Shown here piece by piece: positions 62,938-64,000 of a stretch of 64,000 nucleotides of DNA. The stretch's first letter is position 1. Every line of letters begins with the position of its first letter. Origin of the DNA: an uncultured Pelagibacteraceae bacterium (GTDB taxonomy: Bacteria > Pseudomonadota > Alphaproteobacteria > Pelagibacterales > AG-422-B15); NCBI GenBank assembly GCA_902589175.1, contig CACIRX010000004.1:1-64000 (forward strand), read 5' to 3'. Under the pieces are notes generated by a model. That model was given only the letters and a program-made list of their open reading frames with translations, did not search any database and was not told the DNA's origin. The translations under genes and the position numbers were made by a program.

Positions 62938-63954
62938 TTGAAAAATAAATTACCTAATAAGGTTTATAAACGCAATTCTATACAAGGTTTAAGTTCAACC
63001 ACAATAAATATAGAAAACTCTGATGCATTGGATATATTCGGTATTAATAATGAAAATATAGATTTTTTTGAAAAAAAATTACCCTTAAAGATTTTTCAAA
63101 AAGGAAACCAGTTAGTAATTCAAGGTAATAAAAAAAATATAGATATTTTAAAAAGCGCGATAACCCAAACAATTAATGAAAAACGGGTAAACAAAAAAAA
63201 TGATATTAGCTACAATTCTATAAAAGAAAATTTAAGAATGCACATATCAAATGATATAAAAAATATAAATATTACTAAAACAGCTAAGTTAGATGTTATT
63301 GGTAAAAGTAAACTACAAAATACATACTTAGAAATATTACAAAAAAATCAAATAGTATTTGCTGTTGGCCCAGCAGGTACAGGTAAGACATTTCTTGCAG
63401 TCGCAGCTGCTGTTTCTCAACTTTTAGAAAATAAGTTTGACCGTATTATACTATCTAGACCTGCGGTTGAGGCTGGAGAAAAATTGGGTTTTCTACCCGG
63501 AGACTTAAAAGAGAAAGTCGATCCATATTTGAGACCGTTGTATGACTCTCTGTATGATCTTATGCCATCAGATATTGCACTAAGAAAAATCCAATCATCT
63601 GAAATTGAAATTGCTCCACTGGCATTTATGAGAGGTAGGACTCTTAATAATTCATTTGTAATATTAGATGAGGCACAAAATGCAACACACAATCAAATTA
63701 AGATGTTTCTAACTAGATGTGGCAAAAACTCAAGAATGGTTGTAACTGGAGATCCCTCACAGACAGATCTTAATAGAAGAAGCGACTCCGGCTTATTGAG
63801 ATCAATCAAAATTTTGTCAGAAATTGAGGGTGTCTCAGTTATAAATTTTGGACAGAAGGACATAGTTCGAGACGAAATGGTTACAAAAATTATAAATGCT
63901 TATGATTCTTATGATGACCAGATCAAGGATCTCTTCGATCAAAAAAGTCAATAA
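62938..63954 (+). CDS. phoH: PhoH-family ATPase
   Basis: The 338-residue protein has an N-terminal KH-like domain with NENIDFFEKKLPLKIFQKGNQLVIQGNKKNIDIL and an ATPase domain. The Walker A is AVGPAGTGKTFLAVAAAV near 142, followed by RIILSRPAVEAGEKLGFLPGDL, the Walker B region FVILDEAQNATHNQIKMFLTRCG, and MVVTGDPSQTDLNRRSDSGL. PhoH is linked to RNA metabolism and works with YbeY, which follows. The start is a TTG at 62938. An ATG 10 bases upstream is out of frame and meets a stop at once, so TTG is the best choice. Confidence 0.93.
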   Translation: MKNKLPNKVYKRNSIQGLSSTTINIENSDALDIFGINNENIDFFEKKLPLKIFQKGNQLVIQGNKKNIDILKSAITQTINEKRVNKKNDISYNSIKENLRMHISNDIKNINITKTAKLDVIGKSKLQNTYLEILQKNQIVFAVGPAGTGKTFLAVAAAVSQLLENKFDRIILSRPAVEAGEKLGFLPGDLKEKVDPYLRPLYDSLYDLMPSDIALRKIQSSEIEIAPLAFMRGRTLNNSFVILDEAQNATHNQIKMFLTRCGKNSRMVVTGDPSQTDLNRRSDSGLLRSIKILSEIEGVSVINFGQKDIVRDEMVTKIINAYDSYDDQIKDLFDQKSQ

Positions 63955-64000
63955 ATGATACAAATTAATTACAATGTTGATGAATCAGAATGGAGTAAAA
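63955..64000 (+). CDS. ybeY: Endoribonuclease YbeY (rRNA maturation factor), N-terminal fragment
   Basis: An ATG lies directly after the phoH stop and opens 15 codons (MIQINYNVDESEWSK) before the right edge cuts the gene. The hydrophobic-polar opening with a Trp near position 13 fits YbeY, and phoH-ybeY is the normal order. The identification relies on this order, since no catalytic motif is in the window. YbeY helps process 16S rRNA 3' ends. Confidence 0.6.
   Translation, partial: MIQINYNVDESEWSK

Noticed and set aside
1..64000. tRNA, rRNA, tmRNA, CRISPR arrays, prophage or insertion sequences.
   Set aside because: I scanned the spacers, the longest of which is 273 bases, and saw no cloverleaf, direct-repeat array, transposase or integrase. 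A covariance-model search would be needed to exclude small structured RNAs.

Overview
The window is a gene-dense, AT-rich stretch of a bacterial chromosome. It holds about 74 protein-coding genes, two of them cut by the window edges. I see no rRNA, tRNA, CRISPR array or insertion sequence, and no gene-free gap over 300 bases. Gene content and order point to a streamlined alphaproteobacterium. The block leuS-lptE-holA / parB-parA-rsmG-mnmG-mnmE / rho-hemJ-hemH-hemE / maf-aroE-coaE-dnaQ-secB is the classic origin-proximal neighbourhood of that class, and an alphaproteobacterial DUF3576 lipoprotein lies before leuS. The low GC, very short spacers and many ATGA or TAATG start/stop overlaps suggest a planktonic marine lineage of the SAR11/HIMB59/AEGEAN-169 kind. 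I cannot place it more exactly from sequence reading alone.

Layout. 1-5.1 kb: the end of a LolA-like gene, a glutamine synthetase family enzyme, an orphan winged-helix regulator divergent from an L,D-transpeptidase, a YggS PLP protein, a porin with its own terminator, and the DUF3576 lipoprotein. 5.1-10.9 kb: leuS, a TPR-sulfotransferase, lptE and holA. 10.9-16.7 kb (minus strand): parB, parA, rsmG (carrying a perfect parS site), mnmG, mnmE and a 2Fe-2S protein. 16.7-19.5 kb: an accessory insert with a methyltransferase-like repair protein, apt, and a two-gene unit of an inverse-autotransporter beta-barrel plus a secreted protein of unknown function. 19.6-23.4 kb: rho and the haem genes hemE-hemH-hemJ. 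23.36-23.63 kb: the likely replication origin, from which genes on both sides run outward. 23.6-28.7 kb: maf, aroE, coaE, dnaQ, a Nudix hydrolase, secB, fxsA and a Tim44-like gene. 28.7-35.3 kb: a thioesterase, hslVU, and a histidine operon (hisB, H, A, F, E) with a peroxiredoxin and a DUF1330 gene embedded. 35.3-41.8 kb: a hotdog thioesterase, an MDR reductase, a family-9 glycosyltransferase, two SDRs around a PfkB kinase, nth and dapB. 41.8-46.9 kb: dnaJ-dnaK-grpE, then rph-rdgB. 46.9-53.9 kb: an LpoA-like lipoprotein, rsmI, a DolP-like BON protein, gshB, an alpha/beta hydrolase and maeB. 54-64 kb: murJ-trpS-uspA, nfu, a Bax-like glucosaminidase, a polysaccharide deacetylase, then tsaB-fur-plsC-miaB-phoH-ybeY.

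The genes cover chromosome replication and segregation (origin, parABS, holA, dnaQ), tRNA modification (mnmE, mnmG, miaB, tsaB), protein quality control (dnaKJ-grpE, hslVU, secB), haem and histidine synthesis, and envelope assembly (lptE, murJ, LpoA-like, DolP-like, glucosaminidase, deacetylase, L,D-transpeptidase, porin). The least ordinary items are the split inverse-autotransporter pair at 17.7-19.5 kb, the TPR-sulfotransferase inside the leuS-lptE block, paired dyads before the porin, a motif shared by the dnaK and hslV upstream regions, and repeated use of a TTAA tetramer as the shared stop of convergent genes.
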